Origin: Thielaviopsis euricoi
Lineage: Eukaryota > Ascomycota > Sordariomycetes > Microascales > Ceratocystidaceae
Direction of reading: 5' to 3'
DNA length: 64,000 bases
Assembly: GCA_001599615.1 (NCBI GenBank)
Contig: BCHJ01000005.1
Coordinates: 837,691 to 901,690, forward strand
Below the pieces are notes generated by a model. The model was given only the letters and a program-made list of their open reading frames with translations, was not told the origin of the DNA and did not search any database. Positions 1 to 12,463 of this stretch are shown one piece after another. Position numbers and translations under genes: made by a program. Each line of letters begins with the position of its first letter. Positions within the stretch are counted from its first letter, which is position 1.

Positions 1-1545
1 CTGGCTGGCCCGCAACAATGCCGCTTACACACAACTATCTATCCATCATGTCGTGATGATTTGGGCTCTTTCTCCCACTCTCTACGCCCAATGTGGGCCG
101 GGTTATATGCGCAAGCGATGAAGGGGGTAGTATTTGTAGGTACCAGACAGGTAAACGAGATTGTGGAAAGGGATACCACGGCCCGATCGATAGTGGGCAG
201 AGGGAATAGAGGGAGCTTGTGGTCTTGATTAGCATTCGTGTATTCATTCAATTCGGGACTAGAAGAGCGTCTCAAGATGTACAGAGCCGTCCTACCAAGA
301 AAATGAAAAGAAAATATAGAAAAAGCTGGTGTCTAGGCCTTGTCGCGAGCTACTATGACGTCAGGCCCACAGCATAGCAGCGGCGCAAACCTGGCGACTT
401 TTTTTTTTTTTTGAGAGAAGTCCGGCTGGCCTTGCGGGGTATATCCCGTAGTATTAGTACAACCGCGACCCGCTATTCTCGATTCTTTGTTTTGTTTTTT
501 TGCCTGCCGTCGTGGGGTACTTAGCCCCATCGTGTGTAGTCAGTGTCAAAGAGACATGGCTAAACCGCTTCAAGGAGCGAGCCTCTCTCTGTCTTCCCCC
601 GCACCGCTTTTTTTTTTCTTCGGAGCGGCGGGGCTCCCAGGAAAGTGGAGGCAAAAATGGGCGTTGGGTGGTGCCGAGAGGAGACCTGTGGGATTGGTCC
701 CGCCCGGGGGATGCGCGCCGGGATTCTCGGAGTCAAGGCTCGGTGCGGTGGCCCCACTGGTATGTATACGTGCTGCGCAGCGGGTTATGAGGAGTTTATA
801 TTGAGGGCTTGGCTTGAGTGTGAAGATTGAATTTCTCAAATACAAATAAAATAAAAAATAAAGACATCCAGCTGAAGTCGCCCCGTATTTTAGCCACTAT
901 CTCTACCACTTATCGCTCGCTACCTTGGGCCCCCGCCTTGATGATTGTTTCTTCAGAAGTTACAAAAAAGTAGTCGGTAGTATACTACTGGCTGACTCCA
1001 ATCACGGTTGATCGAAAAGAAAAAAAAGTAAAAAGAAATTCACTATGCCCACAAATACAATATTAAAAAAGGTGTCTATTCTATCGGTGTTTTCTCATCC
1101 TCTGACATGAGGTCATAGCTGAATGTACCAATCTTTTGTTTTTCTTATTCCTCTACTAAAAAACATGAGGTAGAAACATAAAATTGACTTGTTCTCTTTG
1201 CCTCGTCTACAAACTCCGGATCCATTCAAACCAAGTACTCCGCTTTCTCTGCCGGGCTGAGTTTTATTCTTCTTCTCCGCCCCTCCAAAGAACAACCCTC
1301 CGGATATAGCGACGTATTGCAACATGCCACTTAGGGTTATCTTTGTTGAGCCCAACAGAAAAAAAAAAAAAAGAAAAAAAAAAGCATCATAATGATACAG
1401 TAATAACGACAGTAATTTTGTTTATTGGGCCCAGAAAATATGAGAAAAAAATATATATATCATTACAGAAAAAAAGAATAAAGCTATGCGTAGGTATCAT
1501 CAACAATCAACAAAAGAAAGGACAAAAAAAAAGAAAACTTGCCTC
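1..1545. other. Non-coding flank downstream of APC2
   Basis: No supportable gene. The reading frames here are short and lack family resemblance. There is a GC-richer patch at about 630-760, T and A homopolymers (about 399-412 and 1362-1382), and an A/T-rich stretch at 1360-1545 that forms the 3' flank of the leftward APC2 gene. The patch could belong to the promoter of a gene left of the window, but nothing in the sequence proves this. Confidence 0.6.
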
Positions 1546-4113
1546 TCACCGCTTGACCAGCTTGTACTTTCCCGCCGTCAACTCCACCAAACCCTCGTCG
1601 ACCTTCTCCGCCATAAACTCCTGCACCTCCTCATCCGTCCACTCGAAGCCACCGGGCACCACCATGCGCAGCATCATCGTCATGCGCATCAGCGGCATAG
1701 CCGTCGGCGAATTCGTCAGCATACCGACAATAAACTGCCAGTACACGGCACTCTTTTCACGGTTCTGAGTCGGTGCCTTCTTGCCGTCTTGTCCGGCTGC
1801 TGCTGCTGCTGCTGCTGCTGCTGAGGTGGTCGCCGCCGCGGCGGCAGACTGGCGATTCGGTGAGCCGGAAGCGATTGCAGCTGCGGCTGGTGAGGAAGCC
1901 GTCGGCCGCTCCGACTCAATTACGGCGTACAAGCCCTCAGACACAGCACGCAGCACTTTCTGGTCTACCCAGAACGCCAGCGCTTCTTCAATGTAGTCCG
2001 TATCCATCTGCAGCTTCATCTCCAAATCATCCACACTCATCTGTGCCGGTGCCGGCGACGCTCCTCCATTAGCGTCTTCGCCAAATGCATAAATCACTGT
2101 CGCCACATATGTCTTGCATGTTGTCCGCACCGTGCGGTCCTGTAGCTCCAGCTCTACCGTGGCACTGCCCATGTGGTCCAGCCACGTTAGCCGACGCGCC
2201 GTCTTGACGTGTGCATAATGCTCCGAGTAGCGTTCCTGTGCGGCCGCCACGGGCTGCGGGATGAGGAAGTGCTCGCGGGCAAGGTTGGGCCAGTACAAGC
2301 GCGACAGGATGTGTGCCGAGCAGGCCACGTCAGAGGCGGCGGCGACAGCGTGGACAGTGCTCTGTACGCGCTCGTCGAGTGTTTTGGATTCGGAAATGTC
2401 ACGCATCATGACGTCGCAGTTTTGTAGGGCCATTTCGCCGTAGCGCTTCTTCAACAGATTGAGCACCTTTGTTTCTTGGTGCAGGTCGCTCTCGACGGTG
2501 AGTAGACGTTCGGCTACAATGGCCTGGAACTCCTTTATAAACATGTCCTGCGAGCCAAGCGCGCTGATGAGCGTACCAATGACATCTTCGGTACGCGGTC
2601 GCTTGAAGTTGATGGCAGCATCGATGGGCGCCGGCAGCCAGTTCATATCGTCCCAGTCCTGGTCTTCGTCATCAATGGCCATGCGCTTAGTCTGGGCCGC
2701 CGAGTTGAGAATGATGGACATTTCGACCAGTTTGTTCTTTCCGTCGGGCGTATCGGCGTCGGCAGGGTTCGAGAGCAGGCCGGTCACAACATTGCGAATC
2801 GCGTCATCGCGCTGGCAAAGATAGAGTTGCAGTGCGGGCACCACGCGGTCGAGCAGAACCTTTGAGTTGTCGAGGGCGTGAAATGTGCGAATCATGGAAA
2901 TGTAGAAACGCAGAATGCGCAGAGTCGAGCTACCCGGGTGCAGAAGCTTACGTTCGAGGTCCCGCGAAAAGGTGTCCGTCAAGAGACTGCGCTGTGCCGT
3001 CGTCGTCACACTCGTCTTGAGATCGAGTAGGCCGCTGCGGCTGTGCGGCCAGGCCAGCACAATGTTAAACAGCTGGTTGATGCGCAGTTTGGCCAGGATT
3101 CCTAGAGCTGTTTCCTTCCAGGCAATGACGTGTGCCCAGTTGATGGACTGGCCCAGTTTGTACATGATCTCCGTCACCAGCGGGGCAAACTCGCGCTCGA
3201 CCCAGTTATAGAGCGCAGCCACGTTGCGCGGCACCGAGATGTGGCGCTTGTTGGGCGCGGTGGCATCGGGGATCTGTACCATTTCAGGCTCTTGAGCGAA
3301 GCGATCGCCCAACATCTTCTCAACGTAGTCTTGGAGCAGGCCGTTGACGGCTGAAGCAACCATAAGCTCAAACCGACGTCCGCCGAGTCCAATGTTGCGC
3401 ATCGAAGTAACCACCCTCATCAGCTGGGCCTTGGTGGGCGACGTGGCCACGTGATTGGCTCCGTCAATGACAATCTGGGCCGTCAGCGACTTGAGCACTT
3501 TGCTCATGGCATCGTAGTAGGTGTCGGAGGTCGAGTTGGAAATCAGGCCGTGGAGTTCGCGTCGATAGCGCTTGTGCACCTCCTTGGACTGCTTGCTGCT
3601 GACGAACTCGGCGTATGCGTCGGTGATGATACGCATGCGTGACGAGTATAGGCCAATGGCCAGCTCCATAGTTTCGGCAAAGTCCATCAGAAACTTGATG
3701 GTATCCTCGCCAGAGGCCTGTTGCGGCCGGAGCAAAGTCTTGACGTGGTGCGCATAGTGACGATGGATCTGCTTCATGAACCACGTCATCAGATTTTCCG
3801 TCTTCGGCGCTCGTGGCGCCTCCATTTCGGGGTTTAGTACAATACGTATGGCCTGCGAAAAGTCGTCATTAAGCATGACTTCCACGCCCGGCTCAATGTA
3901 TTCGGGAAGCGCCAAAACGGCTGTTGTTGTGTGCCAGGCCACCGACCATCGGCGCTGGTCGGCCGCTACGGGATCGCCGCGCACGGCCGAGTGGGCGACT
4001 TGTTTCCGCGGCGACGTCCGCACAGGCAGCGCCGGAGTGCTATTCCGGGTGCCATCATTGACAAAGACGGAGTTGAAGATTTCCTGGCGCCGCGTGGCCC
4101 AGGTTTTGCTCAT
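1546..4113 (-). CDS. Anaphase-promoting complex subunit 2 (cullin-like scaffold)
   Basis: Uninterrupted 855-residue frame. APC2 is the cullin subunit of the APC/C ubiquitin ligase; it binds the RING subunit Apc11 and drives ubiquitination of securin and mitotic cyclins in the nucleus. Visible features: helical N-terminal cullin repeats (about 50-480), a cullin-homology region (about 505-735, including the RTEDVIGTLIS and LLKKRYGEMALQNCDVMMRD segments), then the APC2-type C-terminal winged helix (about 790-855, beginning YWQFIVGMLTN and ending GKYKLVKR). A low-complexity Ser/Ala linker with a nine-alanine run (about 735-787) separates the last two. Length suits fungal APC2. The start at 4113 is the first ATG of the frame and gives a plausible N-terminus; no intron is needed. 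The next gene upstream is more than 8 kb away, so there is no shared promoter. Family assignment rests on the cullin and C-terminal signatures and is firm. Confidence 0.94.
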   Translation of the reverse strand: MSKTWATRRQEIFNSVFVNDGTRNSTPALPVRTSPRKQVAHSAVRGDPVAADQRRWSVAWHTTTAVLALPEYIEPGVEVMLNDDFSQAIRIVLNPEMEAPRAPKTENLMTWFMKQIHRHYAHHVKTLLRPQQASGEDTIKFLMDFAETMELAIGLYSSRMRIITDAYAEFVSSKQSKEVHKRYRRELHGLISNSTSDTYYDAMSKVLKSLTAQIVIDGANHVATSPTKAQLMRVVTSMRNIGLGGRRFELMVASAVNGLLQDYVEKMLGDRFAQEPEMVQIPDATAPNKRHISVPRNVAALYNWVEREFAPLVTEIMYKLGQSINWAHVIAWKETALGILAKLRINQLFNIVLAWPHSRSGLLDLKTSVTTTAQRSLLTDTFSRDLERKLLHPGSSTLRILRFYISMIRTFHALDNSKVLLDRVVPALQLYLCQRDDAIRNVVTGLLSNPADADTPDGKNKLVEMSIILNSAAQTKRMAIDDEDQDWDDMNWLPAPIDAAINFKRPRTEDVIGTLISALGSQDMFIKEFQAIVAERLLTVESDLHQETKVLNLLKKRYGEMALQNCDVMMRDISESKTLDERVQSTVHAVAAASDVACSAHILSRLYWPNLAREHFLIPQPVAAAQERYSEHYAHVKTARRLTWLDHMGSATVELELQDRTVRTTCKTYVATVIYAFGEDANGGASPAPAQMSVDDLEMKLQMDTDYIEEALAFWVDQKVLRAVSEGLYAVIESERPTASSPAAAAIASGSPNRQSAAAAATTSAAAAAAAAAGQDGKKAPTQNREKSAVYWQFIVGMLTNSPTAMPLMRMTMMLRMVVPGGFEWTDEEVQEFMAEKVDEGLVELTAGKYKLVKR
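1796..1822. repeat. GCT trinucleotide run inside APC2
   Basis: Nine tandem GCT units on the plus strand, read as GCA (alanine) codons of APC2 on the minus strand. They encode part of the polyalanine linker between the cullin region and the C-terminal winged helix, so length changes would be in frame. Confidence 0.9.
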
Positions 4114-4379
4114 GGTGGGCGGCCGATTACGGGAGCATCAATGGCTAGGATGATTGTTTAAGATGAAGGAAATTGCGAATTAGATGGTGGAACAATGGAT
4201 GGAGTGACCATCACCAAAGTTAGTTAAGGTGATCGTTGGTGTTGATGATGATGTTGATGATGATGATGGTGGTGTTGTTGTTATTCTTTTGCAGGGGCTC
4301 CAATTGAGTTTGCCATGGCAACGTCCGCTGACCGAGATTTACCGAGAATGAAGCTCTTACCGACATATTAAGCGCTGCA

Positions 4380-4387
4380 TCACGTGA
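4380..4387. promoter_or_regulatory. TCACGTGA palindrome upstream of APC2
   Basis: Perfect 8-bp palindrome containing the CACGTG E-box, 267 bp upstream of the APC2 start codon. TCACGTGA is the type of site bound by Cbf1-class and related bHLH factors in fungi, and CACGTG is also the core read by PHO4/NUC-1. Its position suits a promoter element; actual use is inferred. Confidence 0.4.
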
Positions 4388-4622
4388 CTTGTATTTTTCG
4401 GTGAATAACGCAAGGCACCTGTGATTGACCGACCGTCTTCGTCACCAGAATAAAGCTTTAGCTAACCAACTCCCCTACGTCTGTCGCCTGAGGATTTTTC
4501 TTAACATTTCGACTACCGGATTCATTCCTCTCTCTTTTTCTTTTTGCCTAGACTATTCTTGTCATGAAACAAAAAAAAATCACACATCAGGATCGGGAGT
4601 TCAGTTCCCTCGTCCCGATTCC

Positions 4623-4649
4623 ATGGATGGATGGATGGATGGATGAATG
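4623..4649. repeat. ATGG tetranucleotide microsatellite
   Basis: Five tandem ATGG units followed by a degenerate copy, in non-coding DNA upstream of APC2. Confidence 0.85.
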
Positions 4650-6054
4650 TGCTTTTCACTTCCTCTCATCTGTTAACTCATCTAGTCAAAAGAAGACAGC
4701 GTCTCGGTCGCTTCCGCATCCTCGGCAAATTGTAGAAAAAGAGGAAAATAAAATCGTCTCCCTTCCCTTGTGACATTTTGGCAAGTGACGACAAAGCCGA
4801 ATGAGCATATCGAGCCATCGTGGACGAGGCTACGATCCTTTACAAGAAGAAAAGAACAGTTTGAGAAGAAGCGCTTTCCAAGGTTTTGTCTTGTTCCCTC
4901 AGGATTAGGGTCTCCCTTGTCTGATCTGTCTTTTTTTTTTATTGTCTTCAGGGTCCGGGTGCCTTAGGTCAAAGCCAGCTTCGACCACGTCAGGTGTTGA
5001 CCAGTGTGCGTGTGCAGTAAGTTGTCGGACAAAGTCTATGTACTAATGCCTCGTTACAGTTAGGCGGTCAGGTTGCCATCATGATACGGCGGCCACTACG
5101 ATACAGACACACACTGCTACGATTTGCATAGTTCTGTATAAGCAAGTACTCAACCGCCAGACAGTCAAGGCAGGGGGTGCAGCGCATCGCAGCGCAGCGC
5201 AGCCGACTTAACTTGGTGCCTTTGGGCTGATATGCCTTTTCGTGCTTGAGGTTGTTTTCTTTTCGTTTATCCGGATGAATCCCAGACCGGACGTTTTTGT
5301 GATTTACAGAACTGGAAACTTGAGCTGGGCTGGACTGAAGCTGACGAGAGCTGGAAAGCCTAGTGCATACATAGCATAGGTTGTTGTTCTCGGGTTCTCC
5401 CTGGATTCGAATCGCCGACTAGACCCAGACTAGGCGGCGTTGATCACTGCCAGACTCCAACCCAACCCAACCCTGCAATCGACGCAATGCATGAATGTAA
5501 ATGTATTGATGTAGCCGGGCATCTCTTGGTCTCGGCTTGTTTGTTGTCTGCTATCCTATCTGCTACTACTACTGCTGCTGCTGCTGCACACAGTAGTATG
5601 GTGTCTGGCTGGTTGGCTGGCTGGTTGGTTGTCCGACTGGGAGGGCGTGTGCTTCATCCGGCCGATAACCAGATTTCTGCTCTCTCCACTCACACCAAAT
5701 CCATCACAAGATGTGTGCCATAATGACGGCGTAAGCAGAAACCTGGTCTTTTTATCATTATTATTCTCGTTATTTTTTTTTATTGTCCGGTATTTGGGAA
5801 TGTCACTTGGGCTGTGCTGTGCTGTGCTGGGCTGCGCTGGGATGCAATCACACTCTACAGACTGCTACCAGCTATGCCCTCTTTGTTTTCTCGGTTGCCT
5901 AGACCATCCTGTTTATGGGTGTGAGAGGAAAGGAAACTCACGCCGTTAGATTCTTGGTCAGGCAGGCTCAAGATTTACAGGGAAGGTTGAGCAGAAGAAG
6001 AAGAGTACGACGGCAGGGTAATAGAGAAGCACAGCACAGGTAGGTTAGAGAAAT

Positions 6055-6139
6055 AGGGTGAGAGAGAGAGAGACAGACAGACAGACAGAGGGGGAGATAG
6101 ACAGAGACAGAGAGAGAGAGAGCGCGCGAGAGAGAGAGC
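6055..6139. repeat. GA/GACA-rich simple repeat
   Basis: Purine-rich tract made of GA and GACA units, about 85 bp, with a short CG interruption near 6123. Frames across it in either strand are artefacts of the repeat. Confidence 0.85.
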
Positions 6140-8849
6140 AAGGATATGCCATCTTAGCAGGGCTGCTTCGACAGACTGAACCCCGCCTTTTGCCGGCCTT
6201 TTTTTTTTCTTCTTTTTTTCACATTTTCTCCATGTATAGTTTCCCTTTTCTCCTGCTTCAGCGGGGCTGGACTTGACGTAATTCATAGTTCACACTGGGT
6301 TTATATCGGCGGCTTTTTCCTGGGCTTTCGGCGAGCCTAACCAGCTTAACCAGCCAACCAAATTCACGGACATGGATATCCAGAATCAATGTCCATTAAC
6401 CGATGGATCATGTCTACTGCAAGATGCTATATCTGTATTTCTGCCGTACTCTGCATCTTTTAATGCAACTCTGTAGATGAGTGAGCAGGTGTTGTTATGT
6501 TATGATGTGGTAACAGTATCATAGTCACGGATGCTACTGTAGATAACGACATGGGATGCTGTCTATTATGCTATGTGACAAGTAAGTTATCACTACTACT
6601 CGTAGCAGCAAAGACTGCCATATACGGCCGCAAGTCGCTACTGCAACGCAACAGCAAGTCTATCATGCATACAGCACAGCGCATGTCAACGTCCAGTCAT
6701 AGTTCAGAAGAAGAGAGGTCAGAGGCGGAGGCATGACGAGTTATATGCAAAGAAAAGCACGAATGAGAGTTATCAACCAACCACATCTGGTATTTGTAGT
6801 GTTTCTTTAAAGGTGTGTGGGTATATTCTTCCTGGAATGGCGAGGCGTGTGCATTATGGAATGGAGATGGAGATGCAATGCAGAAAAAAAAAAGCCACTA
6901 CACCGGCTGCATTCTTCACTTACAGAATAAACGAGGCCAACTTCCAACCAACCATCTGACCATGCTTCTTCTATACTATTTTGTAATATGCACCAGCCAA
7001 AGTGTAATAGAGTCCAGTCTTGTACACCAGTTTCTATGCGGGTAAATGCCTTTTCCTTTCCCGGTGTCACAGTTTCTTGCTGCTGGCCGACCAGAACAAA
7101 AGTACGTGTTTCGCTTATTTATTTTTCTTGTTTGTGTGTTCTTAACGAGAGTAAGTTGTGTCATGGAAAGTTGTGAAGACAACACCCAAGTGCAACGAAA
7201 AGAATAATGAGGGTTAGTTAGGGTTATAACCAGCTCGATCCTTGCGCCGTCTTTCTTTTTTTTTTTATTATCTTTACCGAAAAGCCAAAAATACGTTAAA
7301 GCAGACTTTATTTAGCGACGGGCGATTGATTGGCTGCAGGTCATAAACAACATCGTCTGTATAAGCAAGCAGTATATTTTTTAACTTTTTTTATTCTTAT
7401 ATTTTTCTAATTTTTAACAGTAAAGCCTGCAAGGAAAATTAGAAAAAAAAATATACGGCTGTTATAATTATCCATCTCTTTGTAGATTGTTCTCTATTTT
7501 CTTTACTTTGGCCTCTTTTGTATTTAATTCGCTGGCTGGCTTCCGTGCGCTGGACTCTCGCTTGCTTGCATGGTTTGGCTGTTGTTCGTACACTGGAGGC
7601 GGTCTGCACTTGATCTGCCTTTTATTTTGCTGTAACAAAAATAATAACAATAATACATAAAAACAGCATAAAACCAATGACTTTTTTTTTTGTTCCCTGC
7701 TGGAGACGGGAGCTTGTGGTGATTCACGCTGTGCTTTGCTGGGTTTCTGTCTTGTGGACGTTTGAAAACTTGACGCCCATGATAGTGATGCACAGAAACA
7801 AAACCTTCTTTGATACTCCTGCTATGCCATGTAAGCGTGGCGTGAGCGCTGCCTCTATCTCTGCCTGACGGCGTCCTGGACCGATGGCAAAGCCTGAGAC
7901 AAGTGCGGGACGAATACCAGCCTCTTCAACTGGTAGTTTTCCTACTGCCCGCAACTCTGTATTGTGCTATGCTCGAGCACCACCAAGGAGAAGTGCCTTG
8001 TGGAATAGAACAAGGACGGCAGCATCTAACCAGCAACATAATGAGGCTGTCGAGATGGTAAGCACAAACTTGGAAACATGGCTTGTCTGGCTGAGTGGGT
8101 GAGTTGTGTGTATGTGCTTCTCATTGTTTACCCAAGCACACATCGTTCGAGAGGTTTCCATGGCGTGCACCACAAGGCGCATCGCTGCCATATACTGTCA
8201 TGTACATATGCATTCAACTTGTTGTTGTAGTGAAAGTCGTGCTACTTACAACATCCACAGTAATGTAATAGCAGCGCCAATGTGCAAAAAAAGAAAATGC
8301 AAGCTGCTGCGTGACCATACAACATGATTTCGGGGCTGTCTAACCACAGTGAAAGAACAGCAACAGCAACAAAAGTTGCGTGCGTGAGTGGTCGTTTGTC
8401 ACCGACATGTGGCAAGTGAAACCAGCCTTTGTTTCTTTTTTCCTTGTCTTGTGCTGTTTTGTATTTTTATTCTCCGCATCTTGGGACCTTGTCTTGGTAC
8501 TGGTGATATAACATTCCAAAAACTCACAAGTAAAGCTTGGTTCTGGTCTGAGTCTGAAGCATTCGTAGCAGATGAGCGCCCCCATAGCGTAGAAACAGCA
8601 GCAGAAGTACTATGAGTATTTCTGACTGAATCTGTATTACCACTGCCAACTAGTACATAGTAGCACTACTTTCCAGTAGCAGTGGCACCTCTACCTGCAA
8701 TGAAACAAACCCATATTGATGCTGTGCCACGGCAGTGGCGCTGGGAGAACAACAAAAAGAAAACAAAAAGAATAATGGACGCATGTGCCCGCTTTGGATG
8801 TATCGACCCAGAAACAAAGGGAGAGAGAGAGAAAAAGAAAAGGGAAAGG

Positions 8850-8883
<34 letters not shown>

Positions 8884-10569
8884 TAGAAAAACTGGCGGCA
8901 GCAGAAGTAGAAGCGCCGTCAAAGGGAACTTTTGAGCGGTTGTGCTATTTCCGTCGCTTCTTTTGTTTCTCTTGCCTTCTTTCTTTCTCTTGGTCTGCCT
9001 TGGCTTGTTTGGTGGGTTTCTAGGTGAGTTACGTTGATTGTTCTGTACATCACACTAAACAGACCACCTCGGCAATCACGATCTGAACACAGCCATCGAA
9101 TTTTCACTTGGTTACTGCTGGTCTAGCCTATAGCATGTTAATATTACTGTATTTGTAGAGTACAGTATCAATCAGTATACAAAAGAAAGGTGTAGTAAAC
9201 ACCTGTCCCATTCTTGCAGTCAACGTAAACCTGGCTTGAAGCAACAAGGGCAAACCCTCCATCATTCGTCTGACGCCTCAGCAAATGATGGCGAAGAAAC
9301 TCCAGTCCCGCTTTTTGTTCACTTTTCCCTTTCTTTCTCTTTTTATTCACTTTCTCTCTCTTTGGTGTCATTTCGTTGTATTGCTTGAAGCTTCGGTACC
9401 ACTTGCCTACACAAGATACAGCATAGACACTAACTATATACAGGCTCAAAACCTTTTCTTTTGTCCTCAGTCTACCTACTTGTCGGTCCTTCAGAAGACC
9501 AGCAGAGAATGAAGGGACGAAAGGATTCGTGAGGACCCGAACCTGGCAGAAGGGAATGTGTGAAGTAGAAAACCAAAAGGAAAATTCACCCTGAAAGGGC
9601 AAGCGCAAGCCCTCCTTCTCCTGTGTACAATAGGTGACTTCATCTTTTCATCTCTTCCTCTTGCCTTTATCCGAGCTTTCTCTTCCTTCCTTGTCTTTGG
9701 GAAGCTCTTCCTCCCCAAGTCGTGGATCTTTTTAAGCTGAAGTTTTACGGAAGGCACAGGGGAACATTAAACTTCGTCTTTATTTGCTGCGTGTACTTCT
9801 CATCTCTGTATTTTATCATGAACCAGTGTCACCAGCATCTGTGATGTTATCAAATTCCAAACAAAAAAGGCCCTGAGTGAAACAAGACTAAGCATAAGTT
9901 CCAAAACTATATGCACAACATGTATTACACATACCCGCTGACTTCTTATCAAGTGTATTGAAGAGCCAAGGGGAAAACGAGTACATCGCCCACAGCGTCT
10001 TTGTGGCCCTTGAAGATGGACGCACTTGGCTAGTTAGCCAATCTGGAATCATGGCTGATCTTCTCTTCACAAGCGCCATTTGACTTTCTTTTCTAACTCC
10101 TCTTTGGATCAAGCCTCAAATCGAGTCCCCTTCCTTGACGCCTAACCTCTCTCTCTTTCTCTCTATCTCTAAGTGTTCCTTCAGGACGCTTTAGTCCGGC
10201 GCTAAAGAACCCCCCATAGATACTAACTTGCACAAAACAAGACAAACTCCTCAAACACTAAGAAGTTGCTAAGTTTGTTGTCTCCGTACCAGTAACTTGT
10301 GGAGATAATAAAATAAAATAACTAGAAAAAAGAAAAAAACGAAATTCGGTATTATATCAGGGCAGGGACAGGGACACTTGGAGAAGAGACGGTGTACTAT
10401 ACAGCCAACACCTATAGACATATCTGCTCCTTATTGCCTTATTTACTTCATGCAACTAGGCATTGTTAGTCTTGGTTTTTCCGACCCAATGAGATATACA
10501 TGAGCAGACAAGCCAAACTTGCATTCTTAAGCCCACGTTTATTTTCTCATCACCTGACTATGACTGCGT

Positions 10570-10894
10570 TTATGGCTGCTTTTCTTCTTTGGGGGGGTGT
10601 AGTTCCGTGTATTTCTTTTTCTTCGCGCCCGTTAATGAGTGGCCAAGCCCTTTCTTTTTCGTGGTCTTCTCAGTCAATCCACCGGCATTTCTGTAATCTT
10701 CCCAGACTTGACCATCGCGTCCGGACATGACGAAAGGTCGATCAAGATAGCTATCTCGGTTAACTTGCACGAGCTGATAGTGGTAAACCCCGCCATTCTC
10801 TTCGAAATTACGCAAGAAAACGTATCTATGATGCTTTTTTTTTTTTTTTACCTAAGGGGAGTACACGATGCGTTGGCTGATGAGTAACAGCCAT
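10570..10894 (-). pseudogene. Orphan small reading frame broken at an A15 run
   Basis: I do not recognise a family. The minus-strand frame ending at the TAA at 10570-10572 is open up to the homopolymer at 10835-10849. It encodes about 88 residues of balanced composition (for example VYHYQLVQVNRDSYLDRPF and GQVWEDYRNAGGLTEK) followed by a lysine-rich tail. It has no ATG of its own. On the other side of the A15 run, an ATG at 10894 opens 15 codons, but they run into a stop just past the run because the two halves are one base out of register. A change in the A-run length of -1 (or +2) would join them into a frame of about 105 codons. So this may be a real small gene with a homopolymer error or mutation, a decayed gene, or chance. 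There is no conserved neighbour to help. Confidence 0.3.
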
Positions 10895-12463
10895 ATCTAG
10901 TCTCGAAAAGAGTAATCTGCTCGTCTTTTTCTTTAACCCGCTAGTCTTGTGCCTTTAGTGGCCATTGCTTAGTTGTTCCTTACTAAGTCCCCAGCATGAA
11001 TATTGCGTAAAGGCCCGATGGGCCTAAAGTGTGGGAACAATAGATGAGAAAAAAAAAAAAAAGCTCAAGCCTTAAGTTTGAATTCTTGTGGTTTTCTTGG
11101 GGCCGGCAACTATCCAAGTTTGACGTGTTTACGCAACACGCTAAGAGCACTTGGCCTTTACGATCTAAGCCCCAAAAGTAGTGCTGCGGCAACTCTTCCT
11201 TAGTAGCTCTGCTTTTCTGCCTAAATCTCACTACTGTGAATGGCATCTCCCCAGCTGACACTGTTAACTACAAAGTCTACTCTCTCTATACGTCTCGCTC
11301 TCTCGCTCTCTCCGTCCTCTCAGCTTGTCAACTGTTGGGCCGTTACGCTTCTCTGCTAGTTCCATGATACAAGCAAGATCAATCAATCCCTCTATCATGG
11401 TCAGGAAAAACATAGAATAGAAAAAATTAGAATTTAGAAAAAAAAAAGTGCATGTTCAGTCCCCCGGCTCCTATCACGCTGTGCTTCGCTAATCAAGCCT
11501 GACTTAGACTAAATGCACGGTGAATCCTCCCTGCTGGCAAGATTCCATTTGCTTGGTATTTGGACAGTAGTCTTTCTATACAATACCACTACTGTTGCTG
11601 CTGATACTTCATAGCCAAGATAAAGGCTTAATTGTTGAAAGAACAACAGCTAGGTAAGACAATGTGTACCTGGTGGTTACCTAGACAGTGTGTGACTGTG
11701 TCATGATTTCATCTCAGCCTGCTAACTGACACATTCTATAGCAAATGATGCTAAGCATATAGTAAAGTACCTGTAAAGCATTGGACTTGCACTTTATAAT
11801 GTAACACATATCTTAAGGTATGTAAACGTTCGCAAAAGAATGTAAGCATTCATGCATATAAAACTCCATTCAACAAGCGAGCAAAGAATATCTTTTTAAG
11901 CAAAACCATACAGCTGGTTAGAAAAGAAAAACAAAAAGGACCAAGTAATAATGCAGACAAAGTATCCACCCGTACAAGAATTTATACATTTAGCGCCGAG
12001 CCAGAAAGAGCAAAGAAAAAAACAATAATGGGAATGAAAGAAACACAAAAGAAGGTACAAATAAAGAAGGGAAACAGGTATAATGATAGTAAAGAAAAGA
12101 AAAAAGAGAAAAAAAAAGAATAAAAGAATAAAAAGGATACTATTTGTCAAAAGACAAATAGTCAACGAAAATGAAGCCTCACGTGGTGACCAAGAAAAAT
12201 CAAGAAAAGAAAATGTCGAGGGTCAGAAGCCAAGAGTCAAAAAGAATAAGAAAAAAAAATAATGACGGTATATGCGGAGCTTAGTGATAACAAAATTCCA
12301 CAAAGGATGTCGGTCCTTTCTACTTCTTGAAGGAAGTACTTTTTTTTTCGTGCTTTTGGTAGAATTTTTGTTTGGTCGTAAAATTGAAACATCACACATC
12401 TCCCTCACTGGCACCACCTCTGGAACCAGAGCGGGTGATGTCACTGGCCGAAGACGTATCATC

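Larger units (their letters stand above)
4114..12463. other. 8.3-kb intergenic region between APC2 and the C2H2 gene
   Basis: No confidently supported gene. The right end is the 3' flank of the C2H2 gene and the left end is the APC2 promoter. It holds an ATGG microsatellite (4623-4649), a GA-rich tract (6055-6139), a long A run (about 8850-8876) and many shorter A or T runs. Most reading frames here are poly-Phe/Ser or poly-Lys products of these tracts. The one exception that looks protein-like is the orphan frame at 10570-10894, listed separately. Confidence 0.6.

Noticed and set aside
8088..8160. A-box-like TGGCTGAGTGG followed by a GTTCGA-like word, suggesting a tRNA
   Set aside because: No D-stem partner, no acceptor stem and a poor B-box; it does not fold as a tRNA.
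9139..9147. TAATATTAC, identical to the geminivirus-type origin nonanucleotide
   Set aside because: No flanking stem-loop and no Rep-like frame nearby; a 9-mer of A/T is expected by chance in this AT-rich DNA.
9168..9608. 146-codon minus-strand frame
   Set aside because: Lys/Arg and aromatic content reflect simple tracts; no domain resemblance.
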